Shown: positions 46,301 through 55,356, counted from the stretch's first letter. The stretch: 64,000 nt of DNA from Saprospiraceae bacterium (GCA_016713025.1 JADJPZ010000004.1:1860001-1924000); one strand, 5' to 3'. The notes: generated by a model not told the origin, from the letters alone. Program-made: numbers and translations.

Positions 46301-48186
46301 AGAAAGGCACGTTTATTAAGATATTCCACATTCCCTTTGAAAATAAAATCTACATTTTCATCTGAGATCCTAAAACCTCCTTTAAAAGTATTCTTGTTGA
46401 TTTTTCCGTTTAAGACAAAGTCTTTGTAATCGTATTTTTTAAAGATCAGCGAATTTACTGTAGCATTAAGATCTGCTTTTACTGTATTTAATGTCAATCC
46501 TCGTCCATCATTCACCTTAGACCGGAAACTTACCAAACCTATATCTTTGTTATCTGCCCAGATTCCGAGATTGAAATTATTGACATTCAGGGTTCCTGAA
46601 TAGTTGGCCTTTTCTTCACCTGATGTAATGTCGAGCCTCATATCCAATTCTGCGTTACCAATATCAGACCTTAATTTACCATAAGCTACAAAGTCTTCAA
46701 GGTAGCCATCAAATCTTCCGGTAAAGTTGATCGAACCGAGTTTATAAAAGTTGTCCGGCGGATTAAAATTTGGTATGACCATCTTGAGTCTTCGCATTGA
46801 AGTTTCAAATTTGTCAAGCTTTATATTCAATACAGTATTCTCAGGGTCGAGCAACTCACGGGTATTGAATGTACCTTTCAGATTCATTTTATCACCAAGC
46901 CTTATGGACACGTCTCTGCCGCCGAGATTATTGATCTTTCCATAATATCTGCCACTGATATCAATGACCTCATCCATATTTTTTTTGATGACCGGTACAC
47001 TTTCCAGCCCTTTTACAAAATGCGCTAAATCTCTCAGGTGGACCTTAGATGATTTAAGCTCTGCATTAAGGATCACCTCATTGGAAAAATCTGAAAAGGC
47101 TGTAAAATCTGCAAAATTCATTCTAAACCTGTCAGTGATCTTTGTTTTGCCCATATCGACGGTGAGACCATTGAGTTGGATAGTCTCATTTGTAACATAG
47201 ACCGTATCACTCTTGATATTTCTGATCTGATACCCTGTATTGTCTTCAGCATTGATTCCTTCAATTTTGGATGTCAACTGCCCATCTCTCAAAACCGTGT
47301 TGGTAACAATCAGATTTAAATCCCGGAAAAAGAAGTTTTTATAATCGAGCTGATCTTTTAAATCCGTATCCTGATTTACGAGTTTGTTTTGGATGCCAAA
47401 AAAACCATTTTTAATGCTCAGGTCTTTAAGCAAAAAAACTAACGGAGTTTGATCCGTAGATACAGATGTGTTTTGAGTTTCATCTGAGTTGTTTATATCT
47501 TCGCTGTAGCATGCATAGTCATAGGTAACAGATTGAAAATGCGGACTATCCAGCAAAATATATGAAATATCATATTCATTGCATGCCAAATCAAGATAAT
47601 TGATATCAATGTGTCCTGATTTTAATTTTATCTGCTGGTATTTACCTTTATTTTTATCATCAATGAGTATGTCAATTTTGCTTAAATCTATCTCCTTGAT
47701 AGCCAAAAGTAGTGGGCTACTGCCGGTTTTCTTTTTATCAGATGATGATAACCTTTCCAAGAATTGACTAAAGTTGCTTTTCTTTTGACCTAATTCAGTA
47801 AGGATGTGCATCCTGACATCTTTGATACCTATGTAAGATAAGTCCAATTGATTTTTAAATAGAAAAAAGAGATTTTTTCGCAGTGAAATATTGAGCGCTC
47901 CCAAATGAAGTATAGTATCTTTCTGATCATCTACTATATCCACTTGCTGTAGAATGATACCATCTAATGGATTGATTTTGACCCTTTGGGCATTGATTTG
48001 GGTATTTGTAGCTTGAGAAATATAGGCGGTTACTTTTTGACCCAACCATGTCTGAACTAGAGAAAACTGCAGTAAAAGTAGAATCACCAGCATCAATACC
48101 AGAATCGCAGAGAATACTCTCCTGAACCATTTGACGACAGAAGGTCTTTCAGTATTCCAAAACTGTGGAGTTTTCTTTTCTTCCAA
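43384..48186 (-). CDS. tamB: TamB-family translocation/assembly or lipid-transport protein
   Basis: 1600 aa. N-terminal membrane anchor (about 22-45, VFSAILVLMLVILLLLQFSL), then a very long run of beta strands with repeated G-x-(I/L/V)-x-(I/L/V) pattern typical of the periplasm-spanning groove (AsmA-like/repeating beta-groove proteins). The C-terminal DUF490 domain has IEGINIEMTLTITPDAELSL, GNMKIDITREGDFEIFGNYE, FVVQRGGSIRWTGDPVNATL and IGFRNTVFLKNDRISLDLGG, and ends with YGLGMAYRTEF. TamB is thought to carry phospholipids to the outer membrane and to help barrel insertion. A small gene of unknown function follows by 9 bp. Confidence 0.9.
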   Translation of the reverse strand: MEEKKTPQFWNTERPSVVKWFRRVFSAILVLMLVILLLLQFSLVQTWLGQKVTAYISQATNTQINAQRVKINPLDGIILQQVDIVDDQKDTILHLGALNISLRKNLFFLFKNQLDLSYIGIKDVRMHILTELGQKKSNFSQFLERLSSSDKKKTGSSPLLLAIKEIDLSKIDILIDDKNKGKYQQIKLKSGHIDINYLDLACNEYDISYILLDSPHFQSVTYDYACYSEDINNSDETQNTSVSTDQTPLVFLLKDLSIKNGFFGIQNKLVNQDTDLKDQLDYKNFFFRDLNLIVTNTVLRDGQLTSKIEGINAEDNTGYQIRNIKSDTVYVTNETIQLNGLTVDMGKTKITDRFRMNFADFTAFSDFSNEVILNAELKSSKVHLRDLAHFVKGLESVPVIKKNMDEVIDISGRYYGKINNLGGRDVSIRLGDKMNLKGTFNTRELLDPENTVLNIKLDKFETSMRRLKMVIPNFNPPDNFYKLGSINFTGRFDGYLEDFVAYGKLRSDIGNAELDMRLDITSGEEKANYSGTLNVNNFNLGIWADNKDIGLVSFRSKVNDGRGLTLNTVKADLNATVNSLIFKKYDYKDFVLNGKINKNTFKGGFRISDENVDFIFKGNVEYLNKRAFLNFKSEVYKLDLFALNLSKNPLAFKGNMELDVSGTNINDFTGNIDFSALNIMANDTFYNLEKLKIESKNTVNKTRLLMLESDLGKMTMDGKYDLPNVVKAAKKIILTNYPLLTKDWKVVAENLQDHQKFDFNFQINDSRNFLSLAGLNNSYFNNLSLKGRIDTYKSEISIASEIPLIRINNDSLQNIQLLVSSDKKEGDILIHIDSTYVIGRKFNPIDLQTKMKGDTISFAFSTDKIIDTLETFDIKGTLVPHLKGYDLSFTDNLMVLLGTTWKIDRKNNATFGKGYISLENMIISDGSRSFELNDINNNKGLTLDISNFDLNILNGIIKYDKMKFAGITNVSARIEDLYAGDKQLSGYVNIPQFTINGDPYGSVYIDATKLKNVPLKANISIGDFLAIKGTYDEKSKNLDSKIKLRQAPLKLLEYLLKDGIKNTSGHINADLVFTSAANQFNLSGEGIVQKGKTTLKYTGASYSFDQQKIRVSNKLIDLDGARISDQNGSIGIIRGGLTHDLFKNMGVNATITGNNVVALNTTKADNPAYYGYGIGPVVAEFKGPFSKVNMKINATSGPGTKLFIPVGNTQSTIDQNFIRFVKKGNQSEELKKNTSIEGINIEMTLTITPDAELSLIFNEAKGDIIRGTGRGNMKIDITREGDFEIFGNYEIEQGQYLFTVALLPVAKPFVVQRGGSIRWTGDPVNATLDMTANYRARTPIEQFINEYLTLASAADLNLARQNTEVDLKLKLGGTLYKPEIKFDLAFPNLTGDVANFAESKLRSIRSNELELNGQAMGLIVFNSFLPSNRVSDAFGTAGIQSASVNTLSEFLTSQLSVYITNIINSRISENGFISGVDFGMNVRNINFGFVDNDLIPDEIGFRNTVFLKNDRISLDLGGNYVLQNQGRDINQILLDFAVEFRLTEDRRLKIRLYGKNDLDPVNFTELREKYGLGMAYRTEFGAMTDLERAVKRIQKDTILQ

Positions 48187-48317
48187 AACTAATAAGGTAT
48201 ATGTCTATCATTACAACGACGGTAAAGATACGGCATTTAACCCAAATTTGGATGGTTTTAACAGATTATTAAATATAGGTGCATTTCATTTTTTCGCATT
48301 GTGCTCGATTTCTTATC

Positions 48318-48434
48318 AAGTTTCGTTTGTTCATTGTAGCTTTTAACTACGATGCAATATATTAAAGCATCTTGCCGGAATCGCAAAAAAAATTGATGAT
48401 TTTTAATGTGAGGCGAAAAAATGAAATACAACCT
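48318..48434. repeat. Repeat R, intact copy
   Basis: 117 bp; shares with 48679-48957 the segments TTTAACTACGATGCAATATA, CATCTTG and ATCGCAAAAAAAATTGATGA followed by TTTTTAATGTGAGGCGAAAA. It is the empty-site copy for the insertion at 48727. Confidence 0.8.
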
Positions 48435-48522
48435 TCTCTTATATCTAATCTTTATGTCCGAGATTAATATAGGGACGTAGTCCTGTGATCTTTTTAGCAA
48501 AAATATCCAAGTACCATTACGG

Positions 48523-48584
48523 AGGGGCGTAGCCCTGTGATCTTAAAAGATGTGGTAAATATAAGATGTAAGGGCTACGCCCCT
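48523..48584. repeat. Inverted repeat with 14-bp arms
   Basis: AGGGGCGTAGCCCT (48523-48536) and AGGGCTACGCCCCT (48571-48584) are exact reverse complements around 34 bp. The GC-rich arms contrast with the AT-rich surroundings. Confidence 0.65.
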
Positions 48585-48678
48585 TATGTTGCAGGTGCTA
48601 ATGTTTTCTACAAAGATGACAGAGCTACGCTCCTGCCCTGATAGGCAGGAGTAATTTATCTTCAGGATCATGTATCTA

Positions 48679-48957
48679 AAGCTTCGTTTGTTCGTCGCAG
48701 CTTTTAGATACGATGCAATATATTAAGAGTATGTTTAAACTTTTATCATTTGGCTCCAAGTGGAAAATTTAATTTTAGCCAGCGTTATATTTTTCGACGT
48801 AGCTTCCGGCTACGACTACAAAATATGCCTTGTCAAAAATTAAATTTTATCACTTTCACTCAAACATAAAAATTTAAACATACTCTAAGGCATCTTGACT
48901 AAATCGCAAAAAAAATTGATGATTTTTAATGTGAGGCGAAAAAATGAAATACAACCT
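48679..48957. repeat. Repeat R, copy interrupted by the mobile element
   Basis: Identical or nearly identical to 48318-48434 on both sides of the 159-bp element, with TAA duplicated at the junction (48724-48726 and 48886-48888). After removal of the insert and one TAA, the two copies align with few changes. Confidence 0.8.
48727..48885. mobile_element. MITE-like inverted-repeat element, copy 3
   Basis: 159 bp from GAGTATGTTTAAA to TTTAAACATACTC with a central hairpin (CGTAGC/GCTACG). TAA flanks both ends. It is inverted relative to copy 2. It carries no ORF, so a transposase elsewhere is needed. Confidence 0.88.
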
Positions 48958-49078
48958 AAAATATTGGCTAATGGTCATTTAGTCCCGTGAATTGAAGAAA
49001 TTTTGTCTTTTAACTACTGATAAGCTATTTGGGCACAGCAATTAATAAGCATTGGAAATGTTATTATTTTAACCTAAT

Positions 49079-50149
49079 CTAAAATCTGACAGCTAAAACG
49101 GTTATAAAATTCAAGTTGCTGTCGGTGAATCTATTTCCCTCTGCGAATATGTCATATTTTGACAAAAATGTTTTTATTTCATTTCTCCATACTGCATTTG
49201 TGTTTAAATGTATGTCGAGATTTAGAGAAAATCCCATAGTCTCAAAATACTTGGAGTTGATTGTTGATATTATAATATTATGAGGATCTGTATAATTTTC
49301 AGATCTTAATGCCATCTTGTAGCGTTCACTAAAGGTATATCTTCCAATAAATATCGGTGCATACCAAATACCGTAAGACTTTTTGTCGTATCTGTCCCTA
49401 CCGATATCAAAGCCTGCAATGAAAGAAAGTCTATCGTTCGGAGTAAAAATTGTATAGAAATTATGAAATATTCTGGTTCCATCTTTAACAATTTCAGTCA
49501 ATACTTTTCCAATAAAATTGCTATAATTGATCGTCCATCTTGATGAAGGCTTGTACTGGACTTGTATTCCAAAAGAAGGACTCTGGTGACCAACTTGACG
49601 AAATACTCTCTGCCAACCGTTTAATACTAAAAAGGATGTACTCCATTTTTGGTTTTTAGATTCATATCCTAACTTTATGCCAGTCTCGTAATATGGCGAA
49701 TTTTCGGCCATAATACTCCTGGTTAATGTCCAGCAATCAGCTCCGATGGCGCTTTCGAATCCTATGTGAGATGGCATGATTCCAACATCAAGCCACCAAC
49801 TATTATCTTTTGAAAGCCTGATGCCTGCATTGGCTTCAAAAATAAACTGGGCCCAGATTGGCTCTGAACTTAAATTACTTTGCGCATAGGTTCCTATCAT
49901 CCCTGATAAATTGGTCCGAAGGTTTTGTGTTTTATATTTTGCTGAAATGAAAGCCAGATTGATATTGACTTCATTATGTCGGTTATGATTGTATATAAAC
50001 TCAGGCAATAAGTGGTCATCAGGCTGTGCAAAATTATATGTGTAATAAAACTCTGCATAACCATTGATTTTAAGTCCGTTTAAGGTATCAGATTGTGCCA
50101 TTGTGATACCAGTCAAACTGCAGAAATAGTATAGGAGCAAATACTTCAT
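49079..50149 (-). CDS. Outer-membrane porin (BBP2/OmpL-like beta-barrel)
   Basis: 356 aa with a signal peptide (about 1-18, to MAQ). INGYAEFYYTYNFAQPDDHL begins the barrel; WAQFIFEANAGIRLSKDNSW, WWLDVGIMPSHIGFESAIGA and the C-terminal strand LNFITVLAVRF match the putative porin family BBP2 of Bacteroidota. Substrate unknown. Its start codon lies only 8 bp after the hairpin that ends acn, an arrangement that could couple or limit its expression. No separate promoter was found. Confidence 0.78.
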   Translation of the reverse strand: MKYLLLYYFCSLTGITMAQSDTLNGLKINGYAEFYYTYNFAQPDDHLLPEFIYNHNRHNEVNINLAFISAKYKTQNLRTNLSGMIGTYAQSNLSSEPIWAQFIFEANAGIRLSKDNSWWLDVGIMPSHIGFESAIGADCWTLTRSIMAENSPYYETGIKLGYESKNQKWSTSFLVLNGWQRVFRQVGHQSPSFGIQVQYKPSSRWTINYSNFIGKVLTEIVKDGTRIFHNFYTIFTPNDRLSFIAGFDIGRDRYDKKSYGIWYAPIFIGRYTFSERYKMALRSENYTDPHNIIISTINSKYFETMGFSLNLDIHLNTNAVWRNEIKTFLSKYDIFAEGNRFTDSNLNFITVLAVRF

Positions 50150-50157
50150 TTTAAAAA

Positions 50158-50200
50158 AAAAGTTTACAACGACCCGTTTTAGGAAACGCTGTAAACTTTT
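50158..50200 (-). terminator. acn: Rho-independent terminator after acn, next to the porin start
   Basis: AAAAGTTTACA pairs with TGTAAACTTTT over 11 bp, and eight T follow on the minus strand. The T run ends 3 bp before the porin ATG at 50149, 32 bp past the acn stop. Confidence 0.85.
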
Positions 50201-50232
50201 GGTATAATAAGCTTTAAAATTTTACATCAACA

Positions 50233-52506
50233 TCATTTATTCAATTCTGCCCTAATCTGGTTTAAGGCAGAACCCCATTTTACCCAATCTATCTGTGCCT
50301 GATTGTAAGTGTGTGCTGCTTCAATGTATTCATCAGTACCATCTACATGATGCAGTTGAACAAGAAGATTTTTACCAGGAGACATTTCATTAAATCCCAT
50401 AATAAACACTTCATCATCCTGTCTGATTTTGTCATAATCGGCTGGGTTGGCAAATGTCAGGGCCAACATACCTTGCTTTTTGAGGTTGGTTTCGTGGATT
50501 CTGGCAAAAGACTTTACCATTACTGCCTTCACTCCGAGGAACCTTGGCTGCATGGCGGCATGCTCCCTTGATGATCCTTCTCCATAATTTTCCTCACCGA
50601 AAACAATGGTGCCTATACCGGCAGACTGATAAGCTCTGGCTGAATCCGGGACAGGCATATAATCACCCTTGACATAATTGATAACCTTGTTGGTGTCATC
50701 ATTGAATGAGTTTACTGCACCTATCAGTGTATTGTTAGATATATTGGACAAATGTCCCCTGTAGGTCAACCATGGACCCGCCATAGAAATATGGTCTGTG
50801 GTGCATTTGCCTTTTGCTTTGATTAGAATGCGCATACCTCCTAATTGATCAGCTTTTATAGGAACAAATGGCTCTAATAATTGCAGTCTGTCTGATGTTG
50901 GCGCTACTTTTACCACCACACCACTTCCATCTTCTGCAGGGGCGATAAATCCGGCATCTTCTACCGCAAAACCCAGCGGTGGCAGTTCCATTCCTATAGG
51001 CTCATCCAGCATGACAGATTCGCCATTTTCATTGACGAGACTGTCAGTGATCGGATTGAAATCCAGCCTTCCTGCCAGTGCTATTGCAGTAACAATCTCC
51101 GGTGATGCTACAAAAGCGTGCGTATTTGGATTGCCATCTGCTCTTTTTGAGAAATTCCTGTTGAAGGAGTGGATGATGGTGTTTTTCTCTTTTTTATCAG
51201 CTCCAAATCTGTCCCACTGTCCTATACATGGCCCACAGGCATTGGCAAAAACGGCGGCTCCTATCTTGTCAAAAGTATCAATAAAACCATCACGCTCTAT
51301 AGTAAATCTTACCTGCTCAGAACCAGGAGTGATGGTAAATTCTGATTTGGTTTTTAGATTTTTATTCAGTGCCTGAGTAGCTATCGATGCCGCTCTGGAA
51401 ATATCTTCATATGATGAATTAGTGCATGAACCAATCAATCCTACTTTAACTTCTACAGGCCAGTCTTTGCCTTTATCAGCCAAAACTGCTTTCATTTGTG
51501 AGATCGGTGTAGCCAAATCCGGTGTGAATGGTCCGTTTATATGTGGTTCCAATTCTGAAAGATTGATCTCAATCACCTGATCAAAATATTTAGCAGGATC
51601 TGTATAGCAGTCAGGATCAGCTGTCAAATGTTCGGCAATGGCATCAGCATACTTTGCTACATCTTCTCTGCCGGTAGATACAAGATATCTGGACATAGAT
51701 GCATCATATCCGAATGTGGACGTTGTGGCCCCAATTTCAGCTCCCATATTGCATATAGTACCTTTCCCTGTACAGGACATAGAGTTTGCTCCTTCACCAA
51801 AATATTCCACTATGGCTCCGGTACCACCTTTTACAGTAAGAATGCCTGCTACTTTTAAGATAACATCTTTTGGAGATGTCCAGCCATTGAGTTTACCGGT
51901 CAATTTCACACCGATCAATTTGGGCATCTTCAATTCCCATGCCATACCCGCCATTACATCTACTGCATCTGCACCTCCTACACCTATAGCCACCATGCCC
52001 AGGCCACCAGCATTTACTGTGTGTGAGTCAGTACCAATCATCATGCCACCAGGAAAGGCATAGTTTTCCAATACTACCTGATGAATGATACCTGCCCCTG
52101 GTTTCCAGAATCCGATGCCATATTTATTCGATATGGACTGTAAGAAATCAAATACTTCTGAGTTAGTATCCAAAGCACCTTTTAAGTCTACATCAGCATT
52201 GATTTTAGCCTGAATTAGGTGATCACAATGGACGGTACTGGGTACTGCCACCTTAGATCTTCCGGCTGTCATAAACTGTAGCAGGGCCATCTGGGCCGTA
52301 GCATCCTGCATAGCCACTCTGTCAGGTGAAAAAAATACATAATCTTTTCCCCTTTTATATTCCTGAAGTGGAGAATCAGGATGTAAATGAGCATATAATA
52401 TCTTTTCTGACAGTGTCAATGGTCTGCCCAATACCTTTCTTGCTGCTTCCACCTTAGCCGGGAACCCTTCGTAGGTAGCTTTAATTCTTTCTATATCAAA
52501 AGCCAT
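50233..52506 (-). CDS. acn: Aconitate hydratase (mitochondrial type)
   Basis: 757 aa. Interconverts citrate and isocitrate in the TCA cycle in the cytosol. The 4Fe-4S ligands are seen in GSCTNSSYEDISRAA and CGPCIGQWDRFGADKKEKN. Substrate and swivel-domain segments include VPSTVHCDHLIQAK, GTDSHTVNAGGLGM, DHISMAGPWLTYRGH and FGEENYGEGSSREHAAMQPR. Length and order match the mitochondrial aconitase family rather than the longer AcnA or the AcnB type. A candidate TAnnTTTG promoter box lies 30-37 bp upstream; an intrinsic terminator follows. Confidence 0.96.
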   Translation of the reverse strand: MAFDIERIKATYEGFPAKVEAARKVLGRPLTLSEKILYAHLHPDSPLQEYKRGKDYVFFSPDRVAMQDATAQMALLQFMTAGRSKVAVPSTVHCDHLIQAKINADVDLKGALDTNSEVFDFLQSISNKYGIGFWKPGAGIIHQVVLENYAFPGGMMIGTDSHTVNAGGLGMVAIGVGGADAVDVMAGMAWELKMPKLIGVKLTGKLNGWTSPKDVILKVAGILTVKGGTGAIVEYFGEGANSMSCTGKGTICNMGAEIGATTSTFGYDASMSRYLVSTGREDVAKYADAIAEHLTADPDCYTDPAKYFDQVIEINLSELEPHINGPFTPDLATPISQMKAVLADKGKDWPVEVKVGLIGSCTNSSYEDISRAASIATQALNKNLKTKSEFTITPGSEQVRFTIERDGFIDTFDKIGAAVFANACGPCIGQWDRFGADKKEKNTIIHSFNRNFSKRADGNPNTHAFVASPEIVTAIALAGRLDFNPITDSLVNENGESVMLDEPIGMELPPLGFAVEDAGFIAPAEDGSGVVVKVAPTSDRLQLLEPFVPIKADQLGGMRILIKAKGKCTTDHISMAGPWLTYRGHLSNISNNTLIGAVNSFNDDTNKVINYVKGDYMPVPDSARAYQSAGIGTIVFGEENYGEGSSREHAAMQPRFLGVKAVMVKSFARIHETNLKKQGMLALTFANPADYDKIRQDDEVFIMGFNEMSPGKNLLVQLHHVDGTDEYIEAAHTYNQAQIDWVKWGSALNQIRAELNK

Positions 52507-52535
52507 AATCTTATTATTTATTTAAATTAAGAGCA

Positions 52536-52569
52536 CAAAATTATAGATAAATACACAGTTTAAGAACAA
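52536..52569 (-). promoter_or_regulatory. acn: Candidate Bacteroidota promoter of acn
   Basis: Minus strand TAATTTTG (52536-52543) fits the TAnnTTTG -7 box and a TTG lies at 52567-52569. The 23-bp spacing is longer than usual, so this is tentative. It starts 30 bp before the acn ATG. Confidence 0.4.
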
Positions 52570-52724
52570 ATTGTTTTAAAATAAGAGAAAATAAAATCTC
52601 AAACATGTATATTTATTACAGGATAGCAAAATGTATAACTAATCTTAAAATTTGAAATAAAAACTTCAAAAGATGTGGTGATCTTGATATAGTTACTTTT
52701 ATTTGTGTGAAAATGTGAAGTCTT

Positions 52725-53300
52725 ATGTTTACTGACTATCTAAAATTAGGAATGGATCACATTTTGGATCCAAACGGATATGACCATATTTTGTTTGTGA
52801 CGGTCCTTTGTTCTCTTTACAGTCCTGAAGAATGGAAAAAACTTGTCATTCTGGTGACCGCTTTCACTTTAGGACATAGCCTGACGCTTGGTCTGGCAGC
52901 TTTTGATGTGGTGAGTTTTTCGCCTGAACTGGTAGAAATTCTGATACCGGTCACTATTATCCTTACAGGAGTATACAATATCCTGATAGTTCGAAGACAA
53001 AATGAAGCATTGAGAAGTTTTCATTTAAATTATCTTTTGGCTACGGGATTTGGCTTGATTCATGGATTGGGTTTTTCCAATTTTTTTAAAGCAATGATGG
53101 GACGAACAGAAGAGATCATCAAGCCATTGTTTGCTTTTAATCTGGGTGTGGAAGTGGGGCAACTTTTGGTAGTGGGTATTCTATTAGTTTTGGGTTACTT
53201 CATAATTAAAATTTTTAAACTTAAAAAATCATATTGGACAATTTTGATATCGATTACAGCAATTGTTGTTGCATTTAATTTACTTTTGGAAAAAATTTAA
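52725..53300 (+). CDS. HupE/UreJ-family membrane protein
   Basis: 191 aa with six membrane helices. It starts with MDHILDPNGYDHILFVTVLC and has TAFTLGHSLTLGLA, and GFGLIHGLGFSNFFKAMMGR near 100-122, each carrying the His residues of the HupE/UreJ nickel-permease-related family. In Bacteroidota such proteins rarely sit by hydrogenase or urease genes, and none is here, so a metal-uptake role is only a family guess. The fadH-like gene starts 7 bp downstream. Confidence 0.82.
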   Translation: MFTDYLKLGMDHILDPNGYDHILFVTVLCSLYSPEEWKKLVILVTAFTLGHSLTLGLAAFDVVSFSPELVEILIPVTIILTGVYNILIVRRQNEALRSFHLNYLLATGFGLIHGLGFSNFFKAMMGRTEEIIKPLFAFNLGVEVGQLLVVGILLVLGYFIIKIFKLKKSYWTILISITAIVVAFNLLLEKI

Positions 53301-53306
53301 AAAAAT

Positions 53307-55322
53307 ATGCCTTATTCACATTTATTAGCACCACTTGATCTTGGATGGACCACCATAAAAAACAGGGTTTTGATGGGCTCTATGCACACCAATCTTGAAG
53401 AGATCCCCGGAGGATTTGAAAGAGCTGCGGTTTATTTTGCTGAAAGGGCCAAAGGAGAAGTGGGCTTGATTGTTACCGGTGGTATTTCGCCCAATGAAGA
53501 AGGCTGTGTCGCTGCCATGGCTGCAAAACTATCAACATCTGAAGAAGTGGAGCACCATAAGTTGATTACTGACGCTGTCCATGCTGAAGATGGTAAAATT
53601 TGTATGCAAATCCTTCATACAGGCAGATATGGTTATCATCCCAAGCTGGTAGCTCCCTCAGCTATTCAGGCGCCCATCAATTTTTTTAAACCACGTGAAC
53701 TTAGCCATGATGATATTTTGTGTACTATAGATGACTATGTCAATTGCGCAGTTTTAGCTAAAGAAGCAGGATATGACGGTGTAGAAATCATGGGATCTGA
53801 AGGGTACCTGATCAATCAATTCATTGCTCGCCGTACCAACCATCGTACTGATGACTGGGGTGGAAGTTATGCCAATAGAATAAAATTCCCCATAGAAATA
53901 GTTAAAAGGACTAGAGAAGCAGTAGGAGATGATTTTATCATTATATACAGACTCTCGATGCTGGATTTAGTGGAAGATGGTAGCTCATGGGATGAGGTAG
54001 TGATATTGGCCAAAGAAATTGAAAATGCAGGTGCGACGCTCATCAATACCGGTATCGGCTGGCATGAGGCACGTGTACCGACTATTGCCACTATGGTGCC
54101 CCGCAAAGCATTTGCCTGGGTCACAAAAAAACTAAAGTCAGAAGTAAAAATACCTCTGATCGCGGTCAACAGAATCAATACACCGGAAGTAGGAGATGAA
54201 GTAATCAGTGACGGTTGTGCTGATATGGTATCTATGGCCAGGCCATTCCTGGCTGATCCTGAGTTGGTGCTCAAAGCTATGGAAAATCGAAGTGATGAAA
54301 TAAATACCTGTATAGCTTGTAATCAGGCCTGTCTGGATCATACTTTTCAGATGAAAATTTCTTCCTGTCTGGTAAACCCAAGAGCTTGCCATGAAACAGA
54401 ATTGAATTATCTCTCAACAGAAAATTCAAAAAATATTGCAGTAGTTGGGGCTGGACCTGCCGGACTTGCTTTCGCCCATGTGGCAGCATTGCGAGGTCAC
54501 AAGGTGACACTTTATGAAGCATCCGATAAGTTAGGAGGACAATTCAACCTTGCAAAAGTAATCCCGGGTAAAGAAGAATACGGAGAAACCATCCGATATT
54601 TCCAGAGAATGATGGAAAAATATCAGGTAAATGTACAGCTAAATCATAGAGTAACTGCTGAACAATTGAAGTCGGCGCATTATGATGAAATTATTCTTGC
54701 CAATGGAATCATCCCGAGGAATCTGGAAATCCCCGGAGCTGATCATCCCAAAGTAGTGAGCTATATAGATGTATTGAATGGGAAAGCCGATGTAGGCAAA
54801 AAAGTAGCCATCGTTGGAGCCGGTGGTATCGGTTTTGATGTAGCAGAATATCTGAGTCACCAGCATCATGATGAAGATACCATCCTGGCATTCCTGAAAG
54901 AATGGGGTGTAGATCAAGAATATAAAATTGCAGGTGCTATCCGGCGGCCTGATCCATCTCCATCTGCAAGAGAAATATTCCTGCTCAAACGCTCTGCCGG
55001 CAAACACGGAGCAAGCCTAGGTAAGACCACGGGATGGATACATAAAGCAAGCCTTGCAGCAAAACAGGTAAAAATGCTTTCAGATGTCCAATATGAAAAA
55101 ATAGATAATGCTGGTTTCCATATTGATATCAAAGGTGAAAAACATATCCTTGATGTAGATCATGTTGTCGTTTGTGCGGGCCAATTATCTTCAAGGTCAC
55201 TATATGAAGAACTTACTCAAGCAGGAGTTCAGGCTCATCTCATAGGTGGTGCGCATGAAGCTGCAGAACTTGATGCCAAAAGTGCCATTCATCAGGCTTG
55301 TACCTTGGCAGCCAAATTGTAA
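53307..55322 (+). CDS. fadH: NADPH-dependent 2,4-dienoyl-CoA reductase-like flavoprotein
   Basis: 671 aa. An old yellow enzyme-like TIM barrel (1-330) binds FMN. The 4Fe-4S site is CIACNQACLDHTFQMKISSC (C-x2-C-x3-C then Cys). An NADPH/FAD domain (about 375-671) has VVGAGPAGLAFAHVAALRGH and VAIVGAGGIGFDVAEYLSHQ. The layout is that of E. coli FadH, which reduces 2,4-dienoyl-CoA in beta-oxidation of unsaturated fatty acids; related trimethylamine dehydrogenases share it, so the substrate is likely but not certain. It lies 7 bp after the hupE-like gene. Confidence 0.9.
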   Translation: MPYSHLLAPLDLGWTTIKNRVLMGSMHTNLEEIPGGFERAAVYFAERAKGEVGLIVTGGISPNEEGCVAAMAAKLSTSEEVEHHKLITDAVHAEDGKICMQILHTGRYGYHPKLVAPSAIQAPINFFKPRELSHDDILCTIDDYVNCAVLAKEAGYDGVEIMGSEGYLINQFIARRTNHRTDDWGGSYANRIKFPIEIVKRTREAVGDDFIIIYRLSMLDLVEDGSSWDEVVILAKEIENAGATLINTGIGWHEARVPTIATMVPRKAFAWVTKKLKSEVKIPLIAVNRINTPEVGDEVISDGCADMVSMARPFLADPELVLKAMENRSDEINTCIACNQACLDHTFQMKISSCLVNPRACHETELNYLSTENSKNIAVVGAGPAGLAFAHVAALRGHKVTLYEASDKLGGQFNLAKVIPGKEEYGETIRYFQRMMEKYQVNVQLNHRVTAEQLKSAHYDEIILANGIIPRNLEIPGADHPKVVSYIDVLNGKADVGKKVAIVGAGGIGFDVAEYLSHQHHDEDTILAFLKEWGVDQEYKIAGAIRRPDPSPSAREIFLLKRSAGKHGASLGKTTGWIHKASLAAKQVKMLSDVQYEKIDNAGFHIDIKGEKHILDVDHVVVCAGQLSSRSLYEELTQAGVQAHLIGGAHEAAELDAKSAIHQACTLAAKL

Positions 55323-55356
55323 TTATTTTAAATGTATAATATGTAATTAATTATAA

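Larger units (their letters stand above)
48187..49078. other. Repeat-rich intergenic region
   Basis: 892 bp without genes. It contains two copies of a 117-bp repeat (the second split by a mobile element), an inverted repeat with 14-bp arms and a short CGTAGYCCTGTGATCTT direct repeat at about 48474 and 48528. It lies between the divergent ends of tamB (start) and the porin gene (stop). Confidence 0.6.

Noticed and set aside
48187..49078. CRISPR array
   Set aside because: There are only two repeat copies and they are long and not regularly spaced; inverted repeats and an insertion account for the pattern.
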